Shown: positions 42,751-51,756, numbered from the stretch's first letter. The stretch is DNA of 64,000 nucleotides from Lachnospiraceae bacterium (GCA_017463255.1 JAFTPP010000013.1:146882-210881); one strand, 5' to 3'. The notes: a model not told the origin generated them from the letters alone. Translations and numbers: made by a program.

Positions 42751-42799
42751 TGAATTTGCAATATAAAAGGCTCAAATTGGCAATGGAAATGCAAATTCA
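42751..42799. promoter_or_regulatory. Inverted repeat, candidate AraC operator
   Basis: TGAATTTGCA (42751-42760) and TGCAAATTCA (42790-42799) are perfect 10-bp inverted copies in the 151-bp divergent region, 29 bases apart. An unsymmetrical AATTGGCAA sits between. Consistent with binding by the adjacent AraC protein. Confidence 0.5.
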
Positions 42800-42855
42800 A
42801 TCCTGCTAAGATGTGAATAGAAAATGAAGGACAGATTAAAAAGGGAGGTTTTGAT

Positions 42856-43674
42856 ATGGGGTTTCAATTAGCTGCATTTGCTGACGAGGCAGACGGGAAA
42901 ATCACGGGACAGATAAATGCCATGAAAGACAATGGGATAAGTTATCTGGAAATACGAGGTGTTGACGGAGAAAATATTTCCGATATTCCGGTTCAAAAAG
43001 CAAAAGAGGTTAGAAAGCAATTAGACGATAATGGAATAGCAGTGTGGTCTTTAGGTTCACCTTACGGAAAGATAGGGATTGAAGATGATTTTAATTCCCA
43101 TCTTGATAAGTTTAAACATGGTCTGGAGTTGGCAGAAATTCTTGGAACCAAACATATCCGTATGTTCAGCTTTTATGTTCCTGCATGTGACGCAGAAAAA
43201 TACAAAGACCGGGTTATGAGCCGTTTGGAACAATTTATACTGGCAGCAAAGGGAAGCGGGATTATTCTTTGTCATGAAAACGAAAAGGGTATTTACGGTG
43301 ATGTTGCAACACGTTGTGAAGAGATTCATCGTACTTTCCCGGAATTAAAAGCAGTATTTGATCCGGCAAACTTTATCCAATGCGGCCAGGATACCTTAAA
43401 AGCGTGGGAAATCTTAAATCCCTATGTGGAATATATGCATATTAAGGATGCCATGGCTGACGGTTCTGTGGTTCCTGCAGGAAAAGGCATCGGAAACATA
43501 CCGGAGTTGTTGAAGCAATACAGGGGAGAGGTTTTAACTTTAGAGCCGCATTTATCTGTATTTGATGGTCTGGATAAGTTAGAGGCGGGAGAAAAAAGTA
43601 AGCTAAGATACTGCTATCCTTCGTCAAGAACAGCCTTTGACGCTGCGGTAAATGCATTGAAAGAACTGATATAA
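42856..43674 (+). CDS. Sugar phosphate isomerase/epimerase (IolE/IolI-like)
   Basis: A 272-residue TIM-barrel protein. Metal-ligand strands are IILCHENEKGIYG (Glu), KAVFDPANFIQ (Asp), YVEYMHIKDAMADG (His) and LTLEPHLSVF (Glu). It is preceded by AGGGAGG and starts a run with the Gfo/Idh/MocA gene 15 bases later. In similar clusters such enzymes act with inositol- or sugar-type oxidoreductases; the substrate is not established here. Cytoplasmic. Confidence 0.82.
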   Translation: MGFQLAAFADEADGKITGQINAMKDNGISYLEIRGVDGENISDIPVQKAKEVRKQLDDNGIAVWSLGSPYGKIGIEDDFNSHLDKFKHGLELAEILGTKHIRMFSFYVPACDAEKYKDRVMSRLEQFILAAKGSGIILCHENEKGIYGDVATRCEEIHRTFPELKAVFDPANFIQCGQDTLKAWEILNPYVEYMHIKDAMADGSVVPAGKGIGNIPELLKQYRGEVLTLEPHLSVFDGLDKLEAGEKSKLRYCYPSSRTAFDAAVNALKELI

Positions 43675-43689
43675 AGGAGACTTAATATT

Positions 43690-44802
43690 ATGGAAAAAAT
43701 AAGACTTGGTATTGTTGGATTAGGAAATATGGGAAGCGGTTATTTTTATAATGTGCTTGGCGGAAAATGTCCGTCGGTCACCGTGACTTGCGTGTGTGAT
43801 ATTAATCCTGAAAAGCTTGATAAGGCAAAGGAATATCCTTCTGTAGCCTGCTTTACTAATTTAGAACAGATGCTTGACAGCGGACTGATGGACGCAGTAT
43901 TAATCGCTGTTCCACACTATGATCATCCCACAGTTGCAATCGAATGTTTTAAACGTAAAATTCATGTTCTTACGGAAAAGCCTGCCGGTGTTTATGCAAG
44001 ACAGGTACGTGAGATGAATGAAGAAGCGGATAAGGCAGGGGTTAAGTTTGGTATTATGTTTAATCAGCGAACCAATCCCATGTATGCAAAAGCCCGCGAG
44101 ATTGTACAAAGCGGACAGCTCGGCGAATTAAAGAGAATGGTGTGGATTATTACAAACTGGTATCGTACCCAGGCTTATTATAATTCCGGAAGCTGGAGAG
44201 CAACATGGAATGGTGAAGGCGGAGGAGTGTTATTAAATCAGGCACCACACAATCTTGACTTATGGCAGTGGATTTTTGGTATGCCAAAAAGAGTCCGTGC
44301 TTTCTGTGAATTTGGTAAATATCATAATATTAATGTGGAAGATGACGTAACGATTTTTGGTGAATATGAAAATGGAGCAACAGCCACCTTTATTACAACA
44401 ACAGGGGATGCTTGCGGAACCAACCGGTTAGAAATCACCGGAGATAAGGGAAAAATCGTTGTTGAACACGGAATGCTTAAGTGGTGGAAGTTAGCAGTTG
44501 CAGAGCGCGAATTTTGCTATACTGCAACGGAAGGCTTTGCAACCCCTGAAAATACATACGAAGAGTTTTCGGCACCGGAACCGGAGGGACATCCGGAAGT
44601 ACTGGAAGCCTTTGCACAGTCCATTTTAAACGGAACAGACATGATTGCAGAGGGAAAAGAAGGACTTAACTCCTTATCGATTTCCAATGCGGCATATTTA
44701 TCTGCGTGGACAGATGATTGGGCCACAATTCCTACAGATGAGGCATTATTTGAAAAGTATTTGGATGAATTATGCCAAAAAGAGGATTGCCAAAAAAAAT
44801 AA
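43690..44802 (+). CDS. Gfo/Idh/MocA family NAD(P)-dependent oxidoreductase
   Basis: A 370-residue dehydrogenase. The N-terminal Rossmann fold carries LGIVGLGNMGSGYFYNV, with the Gly-rich dinucleotide loop and an acidic strand end (CDINPEKL). The catalytic motif is LTEKPAGVYARQ (EKP), with the family's NYWR/WRA counterpart WRATWNGEGGGVLL and HNLDLWQWIFG. Function as a sugar or inositol dehydrogenase is inferred. It forms an operon with the preceding isomerase, and a hairpin (44805-44844) follows. Confidence 0.88.
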   Translation: MEKIRLGIVGLGNMGSGYFYNVLGGKCPSVTVTCVCDINPEKLDKAKEYPSVACFTNLEQMLDSGLMDAVLIAVPHYDHPTVAIECFKRKIHVLTEKPAGVYARQVREMNEEADKAGVKFGIMFNQRTNPMYAKAREIVQSGQLGELKRMVWIITNWYRTQAYYNSGSWRATWNGEGGGVLLNQAPHNLDLWQWIFGMPKRVRAFCEFGKYHNINVEDDVTIFGEYENGATATFITTTGDACGTNRLEITGDKGKIVVEHGMLKWWKLAVAEREFCYTATEGFATPENTYEEFSAPEPEGHPEVLEAFAQSILNGTDMIAEGKEGLNSLSISNAAYLSAWTDDWATIPTDEALFEKYLDELCQKEDCQKK

Positions 44803-44804
44803 AT

Positions 44805-44844
44805 ACCGCTCACGTTGAAAAAATAGAAGTGCTTCGTGAGCGGT
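44805..44844. promoter_or_regulatory. Perfect inverted repeat overlapping the start of the EamA gene region
   Basis: ACCGCTCACG (44805-44814) and CGTGAGCGGT (44835-44844), 20-base loop, no T-run. A GTG that could start the next gene (44836) lies inside the right arm; the ATG at 44863 is downstream. The hairpin may attenuate or process the transcript between the two genes. Confidence 0.45.
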
Positions 44845-44862
44845 GGAAGGTCAGATGGTAAT

Positions 44863-45699
44863 ATGAATGTAATACTTATGATGCTAGGTGTGACAGCGTG
44901 TTATACTTTAACCTCATTAAACGATAAATACGCTGTTGCAAAAGCTAAATTTACTGGGAATGAATTTACGTTCCTCATGTGTGCCTCCATGGCATTTTTC
45001 CTGACATTTACATTGCCTTTTCAAAAGATTCACTTTGCTGTGACTTGGCAGTCTTTTGCCGCCATTGCACTGATAGCCATATGTAAAATGTTGGAATTTC
45101 AGATGAGCGCCATTGTATTAAAACAACTATCGGCATTTGAGTTAAAAGCCTGGGTAGGTGTAACCCTGTTTGCTTCCTACATAACCGATGTTTTTTATGG
45201 TGCCGATTTGCGTATATTAAAGTTATTATGTATTGCAATAACGGTTTTGGGACTTGTGTTTATTGCTAAGTCAGGAAAAGAAGGAAAGATTGAGTATAGA
45301 AAAATAGTTTTCCCTCTTATCCTGTATCTTTTGGCTAAGTACGGATACGGACTTGTTATTAAAGCGTTTACTCCATATATTTCTCCTACCATGCAGCTTT
45401 TACCGGCTCTTTTTCTCATAGCACTGATTATGCTTTTTATCGTTAAGCCATCACAGATTATGAAAAAGAATAAAGAGGGTATGATAAAAGTGATTCTGGC
45501 AAGAATCCCAAATGCAGCAGGAATGTTATTAGAAAATGCGGTGATTGCAATTAGCCTTGCCAATTATTCATTTATCCAGCCTATGATACTTGTTTCATTG
45601 TTTTTTATAAGCGTTTTAAGAAAAGAACAGTGTTCAAAGCTTAATCTTATGGGAAGTGCGGTTTGTGTGGCAGGCGTAATTGCCTTTCAGATTTTTTAA
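44863..45699 (+). CDS. EamA/DMT-type membrane permease
   Basis: A 278-residue protein with about ten short hydrophobic helices in the EamA arrangement of two five-helix halves, with VLGLVFIAKSGKEG between. The C-terminal half has LANYSFIQPMILVSLFFISV and a terminal helix CVAGVIAFQIF, as in drug/metabolite transporters. The substrate is unknown but may be the compound handled by the adjacent oxidoreductase. I prefer the ATG at 44863 because the upstream GTG at 44836 lies in a hairpin; the ribosome site (GGAAGG) is a little far. Terminator-like hairpin at 45751. Confidence 0.75.
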   Translation: MNVILMMLGVTACYTLTSLNDKYAVAKAKFTGNEFTFLMCASMAFFLTFTLPFQKIHFAVTWQSFAAIALIAICKMLEFQMSAIVLKQLSAFELKAWVGVTLFASYITDVFYGADLRILKLLCIAITVLGLVFIAKSGKEGKIEYRKIVFPLILYLLAKYGYGLVIKAFTPYISPTMQLLPALFLIALIMLFIVKPSQIMKKNKEGMIKVILARIPNAAGMLLENAVIAISLANYSFIQPMILVSLFFISVLRKEQCSKLNLMGSAVCVAGVIAFQIF

Positions 45700-45750
45700 A
45701 CTTTATCCATTATGTTCTATTTCCATTTAACCCAATATGTTATATCATTA

Positions 45751-45780
45751 AGTCAGTGCTTTACGGCACTGACTTATTTT
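45751..45780 (+). terminator. Probable terminator before the TlpA gene
   Basis: AGTCAGTGC (45751-45759) pairs with GCACTGACT (45766-45774) around a 6-base loop; tail TATTTT is only weakly T-rich, so it may be partial. Confidence 0.65.
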
Positions 45781-45797
45781 ATGGAAGTGGAGAAAAA

Positions 45798-46430
45798 ATG
45801 AAATCAAAGTTAATTGTTTTTTTAATTATATCAATGTTATTAACAGGATGTGCAGGACAGGGAAATGATGAGCCGAAGTTAGAGCAGATGGAAGGAACGG
45901 AATCGTCACAGGGAAGTACAGACAGTGCCCCAGAACAGGATAACATCCGGAACGATTCTACAGACAATGCTGCTACCGATAATCAGGTCTATATCTTGGA
46001 ATTTGAAGCCACTACCATGGAGGGTGAGACTATGACTTCGGATGTGTTTGCTGATTCCAAGCTTACTATGCTAAATGTATGGGCGACTTACTGTAATCCG
46101 TGCTTAAGCGAGATGCCGTATTTAGGCGAGTTATCCCAAGAATATGATAAAGCAGAATTTCAGATTATCGGAATTATCAGTGATGTAGCAGAAAATGGCG
46201 ATGAGTACAGTATCGAGCTTGCAAAAGACCTAATCGAAGAAACAGGGGCGAATTATCCGCATCTGCCTTTGAATCAATCATTATACACTAATCTGGTAGG
46301 TGCAGTTACAGCTGTTCCGACGACTTTTTTTGTCAATGCAAAAGGTGAGCTCTTGGGCTATATTTCAGGAGCTTATCCAAAAGAGAGTTGGGAGGAGATT
46401 ATTAATGGGCTTCTTTCAGAGATGGAGTAA
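45798..46430 (+). CDS. TlpA-like thiol-disulfide oxidoreductase lipoprotein
   Basis: A 210-residue exported lipoprotein: type II signal with lipobox LTGC (residues about 15-18), a Ser/Glu/Asp-rich linker, then a thioredoxin fold with active site CNPC at 99-102 (ATYCNPCLSEMP) and the cis-Pro strand AVPTTFFVNAKGE. It probably moves electrons to thiols outside the membrane, paired with the CxxC protein and ferredoxin downstream. The ATG at 45798 follows TGGAG. It overlaps the next, tiny gene by 26 bases. Confidence 0.88.
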   Translation: MKSKLIVFLIISMLLTGCAGQGNDEPKLEQMEGTESSQGSTDSAPEQDNIRNDSTDNAATDNQVYILEFEATTMEGETMTSDVFADSKLTMLNVWATYCNPCLSEMPYLGELSQEYDKAEFQIIGIISDVAENGDEYSIELAKDLIEETGANYPHLPLNQSLYTNLVGAVTAVPTTFFVNAKGELLGYISGAYPKESWEEIINGLLSEME

Positions 46431-46557
46431 AAAGGCATGGACAGTGGGTTTGGGTATTGGCGTGATATTTCTTATCATAGGAGCCCGCATGGACCAGTTT
46501 GAACGGTTTTACCGCAAAGCAATTATGATTTGCTTAGAATGTATCGGAATCGGGTAG
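46405..46557 (+). CDS. Small CxxC membrane protein (CD1871A family)
   Basis: A 50-residue membrane protein. A single transmembrane helix (residues about 12-24, TVGLGIGVIFLIIGA) follows a basic N-terminus, and the C-terminus is RKAIMICLECIGIG, where CxxC-x-G-x-G is the hallmark of CD1871A-type CXXC proteins. GGGAGGAG lies at 46390-46397. It overlaps the TlpA gene and is followed 23 bases on by a membrane ferredoxin. I expect it to relay electrons between them; that is inference. Confidence 0.78.
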   Translation: MGFFQRWSKKAWTVGLGIGVIFLIIGARMDQFERFYRKAIMICLECIGIG

Positions 46558-46580
46558 TCATTTACGATAGTGAGGACAAA

Positions 46581-47471
46581 ATGAAAAAAATCAGATTCAC
46601 AAAAGTTCGTTTATTCTTCCAAATAATATACACAATCTTAACCAACGGATATATTTACGGTTATTTAAACGGTAAGATTTACAAAGGAACACTAAAATAT
46701 GCCTGCGTACCCGGACTTAATTGCTATTCCTGTCCCGGAGCAGTGGCATCCTGTCCCTTAGGAGCCTTACAGTCGGCACTCAATGAGAGAAACCTTCAAG
46801 TACCTTTTGCGGTTTTGGGATTTCTGTTTATATTCGGCAGTATCTTTGGGCGTTTTGTGTGTGGTTGGCTCTGCCCCTTTGGGCTGTTGCAGGACTTGTT
46901 TTATAAGATTCCGCTGTTTAAGAAAAAGAAACAACTCCCTTTTCACAAGGTGCTTAAGTACGGGAAATATATAGTTTTGGTAGCGCTTGTTATTGTGGGT
47001 TCTTCGTTTTTATTTGAAGGTTTTGCCAAGGTACCTGCATTTTGTAAGTACCTATGTCCGTCAGGCACCTTTTTCGGAGCAATTCCTCTTTTGGGGACTA
47101 ACGCGTCCTTGCAGGCGCAGGCCGGTGGTCTGTTTAGCTGGAAGTTAGGCGTATTAATATTTTTACTGCTATTATCCATTAAAGTCTATCGTCCGTTTTG
47201 TCAGTATTTATGCCCATTAGGTGCCATTTACGGATGGTTTAACAGATTCAGTCTGGTACAAATCCACTGGGACAAAGATTCATGTGTATCCTGTGGAGCT
47301 TGTAAGAAGGCATGCCCCGTAGATTTGCCGCCGGAAAAAATATCGGTTTCGCCGGAATGTATTAAATGTGGAAAATGTGTGGATGCCTGTGCTAAGGGAT
47401 GTCTGCATTTTAAAAAGAAGCGTAATATGGAGGAAAAATCATGCAACCCATCAGGCAGACAAACAGATTAA
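46581..47471 (+). CDS. Membrane-bound 4Fe-4S ferredoxin-like protein (NapH/CcoG-like)
   Basis: A 296-residue protein with several membrane helices and conserved cysteine motifs at their edges: CYSCPGAVASCPLGAL, CGWLCPFGLLQ and CKYLCPSGTF, plus CQYLCPLGAIYG. The C-terminal part carries two 4Fe-4S clusters (CVSCGACKKACP and CIKCGKCVDAC). It probably passes electrons across the membrane to the TlpA lipoprotein. The ATG at 46581 follows GTGAGGAC; a longer frame from 46530 overlaps the CxxC gene. Its 3' end runs into an aldo/keto reductase remnant. Confidence 0.85.
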   Translation: MKKIRFTKVRLFFQIIYTILTNGYIYGYLNGKIYKGTLKYACVPGLNCYSCPGAVASCPLGALQSALNERNLQVPFAVLGFLFIFGSIFGRFVCGWLCPFGLLQDLFYKIPLFKKKKQLPFHKVLKYGKYIVLVALVIVGSSFLFEGFAKVPAFCKYLCPSGTFFGAIPLLGTNASLQAQAGGLFSWKLGVLIFLLLLSIKVYRPFCQYLCPLGAIYGWFNRFSLVQIHWDKDSCVSCGACKKACPVDLPPEKISVSPECIKCGKCVDACAKGCLHFKKKRNMEEKSCNPSGRQTD

Positions 47472-47643
47472 TAATCTTTTGACGGATGAGAATTTAGATA
47501 AAGTAGAGCGGTTAGAAAAAATAGCCACAGAGCTTGGTACTAATATGTCAGTGCTTGCGCTTGCGTGGATTCTCAGAAAACCTGTAATGACTCAGATTGA
47601 AGAAATTCTTGGATTTAACAAGTTTGAAAGACATGTAGGATAA
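47460..47643 (+). pseudogene. C-terminal remnant of an aldo/keto reductase
   Basis: About 60 codons in another frame resemble the last helices of aldo/keto reductases: LTDENLDKVERLEKIATELG, then MSVLALAWILRKPVMTQIEE. The usual substrate- and NADPH-binding parts are absent and nothing upstream in frame looks like the rest of the enzyme, so I regard it as a decayed 3' fragment joined to the ferredoxin gene end. No ribosome site. Confidence 0.55.
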
Positions 47644-47659
47644 ATAAGGACATGATAAG

Positions 47660-47690
47660 AGGGCTCCCACCTGAACGGTAAGGGAGCCCT
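47660..47690. terminator. Bidirectional terminator-like hairpin
   Basis: AGGGCTCCC (47660-47668) pairs perfectly with GGGAGCCCT (47682-47690). It lies between convergent genes, with weak T-runs on both sides. Confidence 0.65.
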
Positions 47691-47699
47691 GCATAATAA

Positions 47700-48059
47700 T
47701 TAGCCTAATACTCTTTTCAAAGTAGCAAGTACTTCGTTTTCATCAAAAGGTTTTGTGATAAATTCTTCAGCACCACGCTTAATTGCTTCTACCATCTTTT
47801 CCTTTTGACCTGCAGCGGTAATCATAACAACCTTTGCAGTTTCATTTTCACGTCTGATTAAACTCAATGATTCGATACCGTTCATAACAGGCATTGTAAT
47901 ATCCATAGTTACGATATCCGGAGTTAATTCTCTGTATTTTAAGAATCCTTCTTCCCCGTTTGCAGCTTCTCCTACAACTCTGAAACCGCCTTTTTCCAAT
48001 ACACTCTTTAAAATATTTCTTGATGTTCTTGAATCATCAACGATTAATACTGTTGCCAT
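47700..48059 (-). CDS. CheY-like response regulator (receiver only)
   Basis: A 119-residue single-domain receiver: LIVDDSRTSRNIL (acidic pocket), phosphoacceptor D53 in DIVTMDITMPVMNG, the Thr in VVMITAAGQ and Lys in EFITKPFDENE. No output domain. GGGGAGGA precedes the ATG. It follows the CheX-like gene by 15 bases on the same strand, so the two are co-transcribed and the partner may dephosphorylate it. Confidence 0.92.
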   Translation of the reverse strand: MATVLIVDDSRTSRNILKSVLEKGGFRVVGEAANGEEGFLKYRELTPDIVTMDITMPVMNGIESLSLIRRENETAKVVMITAAGQKEKMVEAIKRGAEEFITKPFDENEVLATLKRVLG

Positions 48060-48074
48060 TTTTAAGTCCTCCCC

Positions 48075-48944
48075 TTATGCAAGTTCTGCCACTGTGAAAT
48101 ATAAACCATGATCACCAACAAAAATCGGTACTCTGCAAATTGCAGGTTTTGCCTGTGAAGTTACATCTGTATAATCAGGTGGCATTAATTCTAAGAATTT
48201 ACCCTGTGGACTTAATGCAGAAGCATATAATCCGTTGATACAGTTTAAGAATTCCCCTGCAGCATCAAGAGAATCCATATCTAATTTTGCAAAATCTTCT
48301 TTTCCGAATACGGAACATACATTTAATAAAGCACCATCACGTTCAGAGAAGCAATCAATAATGCCGTCGGTTCCTTCTAAAGCCTGGCTTACCTGATTTT
48401 CAGAAGGGAAAGCATTTACCATGGCAGCATTGCCAACGTAAACATGTCTGTCAATTAAACGGATAATGGTTTTTACTGCAATTGCGATAACATCTGCAAA
48501 CTGTTTTCCTTCATCCGGAATCAATAAAGGAATGATTCTGTCAACATCATCACTCTTGAAAGCATCCATTTCTGAATTGCTGTAACCGTTTGCCTGACGG
48601 AAGTCATTCACCAACTGATCCAATTCTTCCATAGAAGCATATCCGTTATCAACCAATGTCTGAACGAACATAAGATAACTGTTACCCTGCATCTTTAAGA
48701 GTTTGCCAATCTGTTCATCTGTGAGATAACCCTTGCTTACTGCAATATCACCGAAACGCTGATCCATAATAGCCTGAAGTCGGTTTACTTCATCAGCCTG
48801 TTCTAAGGTCATCATACCTTCTGATACAGCAATCAAACCTAATTTAACTCGTACAGAATCCTGCTTATCTAAAGTTGCTTTTAACTGCTCTTTGGTGATT
48901 TTTCCGGTGTCAACCAGATAATTACCAAGTATGTACTCTACCAT
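48075..48944 (-). CDS. MshEN-like repeats fused to CheX/CheC-like domain
   Basis: A 289-residue cytoplasmic protein. Residues about 1-90 have two repeats of the kind GNYLVDTGKITKEQLKATL and FGDIAVSKGYLTDEQIGKLL, which look like the T2SSE N-terminal (MshEN) fold and in other proteins bind c-di-GMP. The C-terminal half (about 140-289) resembles the CheX/CheC fold, with AAMVNAFPSENQVSQALEGT and FLNCINGLYASAL near the site expected for a phosphatase motif (E..N); the second pair is not certain. The likely partner is the CheY gene next to it. GATGGGAG precedes the ATG. Confidence 0.65.
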   Translation of the reverse strand: MVEYILGNYLVDTGKITKEQLKATLDKQDSVRVKLGLIAVSEGMMTLEQADEVNRLQAIMDQRFGDIAVSKGYLTDEQIGKLLKMQGNSYLMFVQTLVDNGYASMEELDQLVNDFRQANGYSNSEMDAFKSDDVDRIIPLLIPDEGKQFADVIAIAVKTIIRLIDRHVYVGNAAMVNAFPSENQVSQALEGTDGIIDCFSERDGALLNVCSVFGKEDFAKLDMDSLDAAGEFLNCINGLYASALSPQGKFLELMPPDYTDVTSQAKPAICRVPIFVGDHGLYFTVAELA

Positions 48945-49191
48945 ATTGTTTCTCCCATCTTAAGTTTAGATTTTTTAGTAGTTATTACCTAAAAAGTAAG
49001 AAAATTTGAATAATTTCTGTTAATTTTCAGTATATCGTGAACTTTATTAGGTGTCAAGGAATATTATGCGATGCTGGTAGAAAAGTACCAAATTAAAAAA
49101 TGAGGAATGCTATTCGGATATGTTTGCATATTTGAAGAATCGGTGATAAATTAGAGAGAAGAAGAATAATTCCCGGAAAGGTGTGAGCCAG

Positions 49192-50412
49192 ATGAAAATA
49201 GAGTGGGAAACCTGTTTTAAGGTTGGAATAAGTGTATTTCTCTTGTATCTTTGTATAGAGTATTGGAAAGTATTGGCTGACTTTGTGTTGGTATTGTTTG
49301 GAGCGTCCGCGCCTCTTATTATCGGCGGTGTGATTGCCTACATTGTAAATATTCTTATGAGCTTTTATGAGAGACATTATTTTGCCAAGTCTACGAAACG
49401 GGGAATTATCAAGAGCAGAAGACCGGTATGCATGTTGGGAGCATTCATTACTTTTGTGGCAGTTATCATTTTGCTGGCTAGATTGATTCTTCCACAGTTG
49501 GTATCTTGTATCGAATTAATATTTGCCGAACTACCCGGATTTATGAATTATCTGGTTGATTTGGTAATGAATAACGAAACCTTAACAGAGCTTATGTCCG
49601 AGGATACCTTGTCATCCATTGCAAGTATTGACTGGCAGAGCAGAATCGGTCAGATTGTGCAGGTACTTACCTCGGGAATCGGAGATGTGGTAAGCGTTCT
49701 TATTTCTACGGTAACATCTGTATTTTCATGGATTGTAACAGCGTTCTTAAGTATTATTTTTGCATTTTATCTTTTACTTGATAAAGAGCATTTAAAGTCT
49801 CAGGTAAATAAGCTTTGCAAGAGATACTTAAAAGAGAAATGGCGCCAAAAACTGAAAAATACATTTTTGGTATTAAATGATTGTTTCCATAAATATATTG
49901 TGGGACAGTGTTTGGAAGCCGTGATTTTAGGAGTATTGTGTACCATCGGCATGTGGATTTTCAGATTACCCTATGCACCAATGATTGGAGCACTCATTGC
50001 GTTTACAGCTTTGATTCCCATTGCCGGAGCATATATCGGTGCCATTGTTGGCGCATTTATGATTTTTATGGTGTCACCGATAAAAGCATTGATATTCTTA
50101 ATTTTCATTATTGTATTGCAGCAGATTGAAGGAAATCTGATTTATCCGAGAGTGGTTGGTTCTTCCATGGGCTTGCCGGGACTGTGGGTACTTGCCGCAG
50201 TTACAGTAGGTGGCGGTGTTATGGGGATTCCCGGAATGCTTCTTGGAGTACCGATTGTTGCAGCGATTTACCGTTTCCTCAGGGAAGAAGCCAATAAAGT
50301 TCCTTTGGCAGAACAGATTGCTGCCAAAAAAGCCAAGGCGGCAGCAGGGCCACAGGAATCTGCCATAATATCGGAAAAAGTGAGCAAAGAGGCGGAACAA
50401 CCACAGGAATAG
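49192..50412 (+). CDS. AI-2E family transporter-like membrane permease
   Basis: A 406-residue protein with about eight transmembrane helices in the PerM/YtvI pattern: VSTVTSVFSWIVTAFLSIIF in the middle, and the signature PYAPMIGALIAFTALIPIAG then GNLIYPRVVGSSMGLPGLWV. The substrate is unknown; members of this family export autoinducer-like or other molecules, or act in sodium balance. I chose the ATG at 49192 over a GTG at 49183 because the ribosome site overlaps the GTG. The HD-GYP gene starts 15 bases later. Confidence 0.85.
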   Translation: MKIEWETCFKVGISVFLLYLCIEYWKVLADFVLVLFGASAPLIIGGVIAYIVNILMSFYERHYFAKSTKRGIIKSRRPVCMLGAFITFVAVIILLARLILPQLVSCIELIFAELPGFMNYLVDLVMNNETLTELMSEDTLSSIASIDWQSRIGQIVQVLTSGIGDVVSVLISTVTSVFSWIVTAFLSIIFAFYLLLDKEHLKSQVNKLCKRYLKEKWRQKLKNTFLVLNDCFHKYIVGQCLEAVILGVLCTIGMWIFRLPYAPMIGALIAFTALIPIAGAYIGAIVGAFMIFMVSPIKALIFLIFIIVLQQIEGNLIYPRVVGSSMGLPGLWVLAAVTVGGGVMGIPGMLLGVPIVAAIYRFLREEANKVPLAEQIAAKKAKAAAGPQESAIISEKVSKEAEQPQE

Positions 50413-50427
50413 TGGGGAGAAATAAAC

Positions 50428-51714
50428 ATGGAATATTGTAAGTTACAGATATGTTGCATGCTGATCATTCTGTATATTATTTTTGTATATTATAAAGAGC
50501 GTTACAGACTTCATCAAAAGAGTAAATCCAGATTGTTTGAGGCACTCTTATGGTTAAGTGTGGTGACACTTTCTTTCGACGGAATTACAGCATATACGGT
50601 GAACCATTTAGATAGTATTAATGGTACTTTAAACCGCATATTGCATATGTGCTTTTTGGTAAGCATTGATACTTTTATTTTCTTACTGTTTATTTATGTA
50701 CTGTCTATTACGGCAGGAATTCCGAAAAAGAAGAGTAAGACGGTAATGGTGTGTATTCCGTTTGCTATTAATGTTTTACTTGTGGTAATTAATATGCCGA
50801 CCCTTGAGTACAGACAGGGAATCATCAGTAACTATTCCATGGGATTTTCAGCCTATACTTGCTTTGTTATGGCAGCAGTTTATATTCTGTTATCCGTTGC
50901 TTTGATTATTGCAAAGTGGAAGAATTTGGAAAAAAACAAAGCAGTCAGCATATTAACTTATTTACTGGCACTTGGCGGGGTAACAGCCTTTCAGATGATA
51001 TTTCCCCAGGCACTTATCAGCAGCATTGCAACCACCATCATTGTAGTGGGTGTATACATAAACAGAGAGAATCCTGCCATGCGTGAGTTATTCCATTATC
51101 ACAAAGAAATGGTTATGGGGTTTGCCACCTTGGTAGAGAATAAAGACGGAAGTACAGGCGGTCATATAAAAAGAACCACCAAGTATGTTCAATTAATTGC
51201 CGATGAGTTACAAAGGAAAGGATATTACAGGGATGTGTTGACTAAGGACTATATCAGAAACTTGTCAAAAGCAGCACCAATGCATGACATTGGGAAAATA
51301 TCCGTGCCGGATGCGGTATTGCAAAAGCCCGGCAGATTAACGGATGAAGAATTTGAAATCATGAAAACCCATACCGTAAGCGGCGGGAAGATTATCTTAG
51401 ATACTTTCGGGCATTTAGGGCAAGCCCAGTACAATGAAATGGCATATGAGGTGGCACGCCATCACCATGAAAAATGGAACGGAAAAGGGTATCCGGATGG
51501 ATTAAAAGAAGAAGAGATTCCTCTTTGTGCCAGGATTATGGCAATAGCCGATGTGTTTGATGCCATTTCGGAGGATCGTTGTTATAGAAAGGCCATGCCC
51601 TTAGAACAATGTTTTCAAATTATTGAAGAAGGAAGCGGTCGGGATTTTGACCCTTTATTGGTTGAAGTATTTTTAAGTATTAAAGATAAAGTGAAAGAAG
51701 CACATCTATCATAG
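50428..51714 (+). CDS. Membrane protein with HD-GYP domain
   Basis: A 428-residue protein. Seven membrane helices cover residues about 5-210. The cytoplasmic HD-GYP domain has HIKRTTKYVQLIADEL, the HD pair in APMHDIGKISVPD, HHHEKWNGKGYPDGL (the GYP signature) and IMAIADVFDAISEDRCYRKA. Such domains hydrolyse c-di-GMP to pGpG/GMP; the key residues are intact. TGGGGAG precedes the ATG. It may have the same transcript as the AI-2E-like gene. Confidence 0.88.
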   Translation: MEYCKLQICCMLIILYIIFVYYKERYRLHQKSKSRLFEALLWLSVVTLSFDGITAYTVNHLDSINGTLNRILHMCFLVSIDTFIFLLFIYVLSITAGIPKKKSKTVMVCIPFAINVLLVVINMPTLEYRQGIISNYSMGFSAYTCFVMAAVYILLSVALIIAKWKNLEKNKAVSILTYLLALGGVTAFQMIFPQALISSIATTIIVVGVYINRENPAMRELFHYHKEMVMGFATLVENKDGSTGGHIKRTTKYVQLIADELQRKGYYRDVLTKDYIRNLSKAAPMHDIGKISVPDAVLQKPGRLTDEEFEIMKTHTVSGGKIILDTFGHLGQAQYNEMAYEVARHHHEKWNGKGYPDGLKEEEIPLCARIMAIADVFDAISEDRCYRKAMPLEQCFQIIEEGSGRDFDPLLVEVFLSIKDKVKEAHLS

Positions 51715-51756
51715 CGAAAATAACCTCTTTTATGTGGAAAGAAGCAAGTCAGATTG

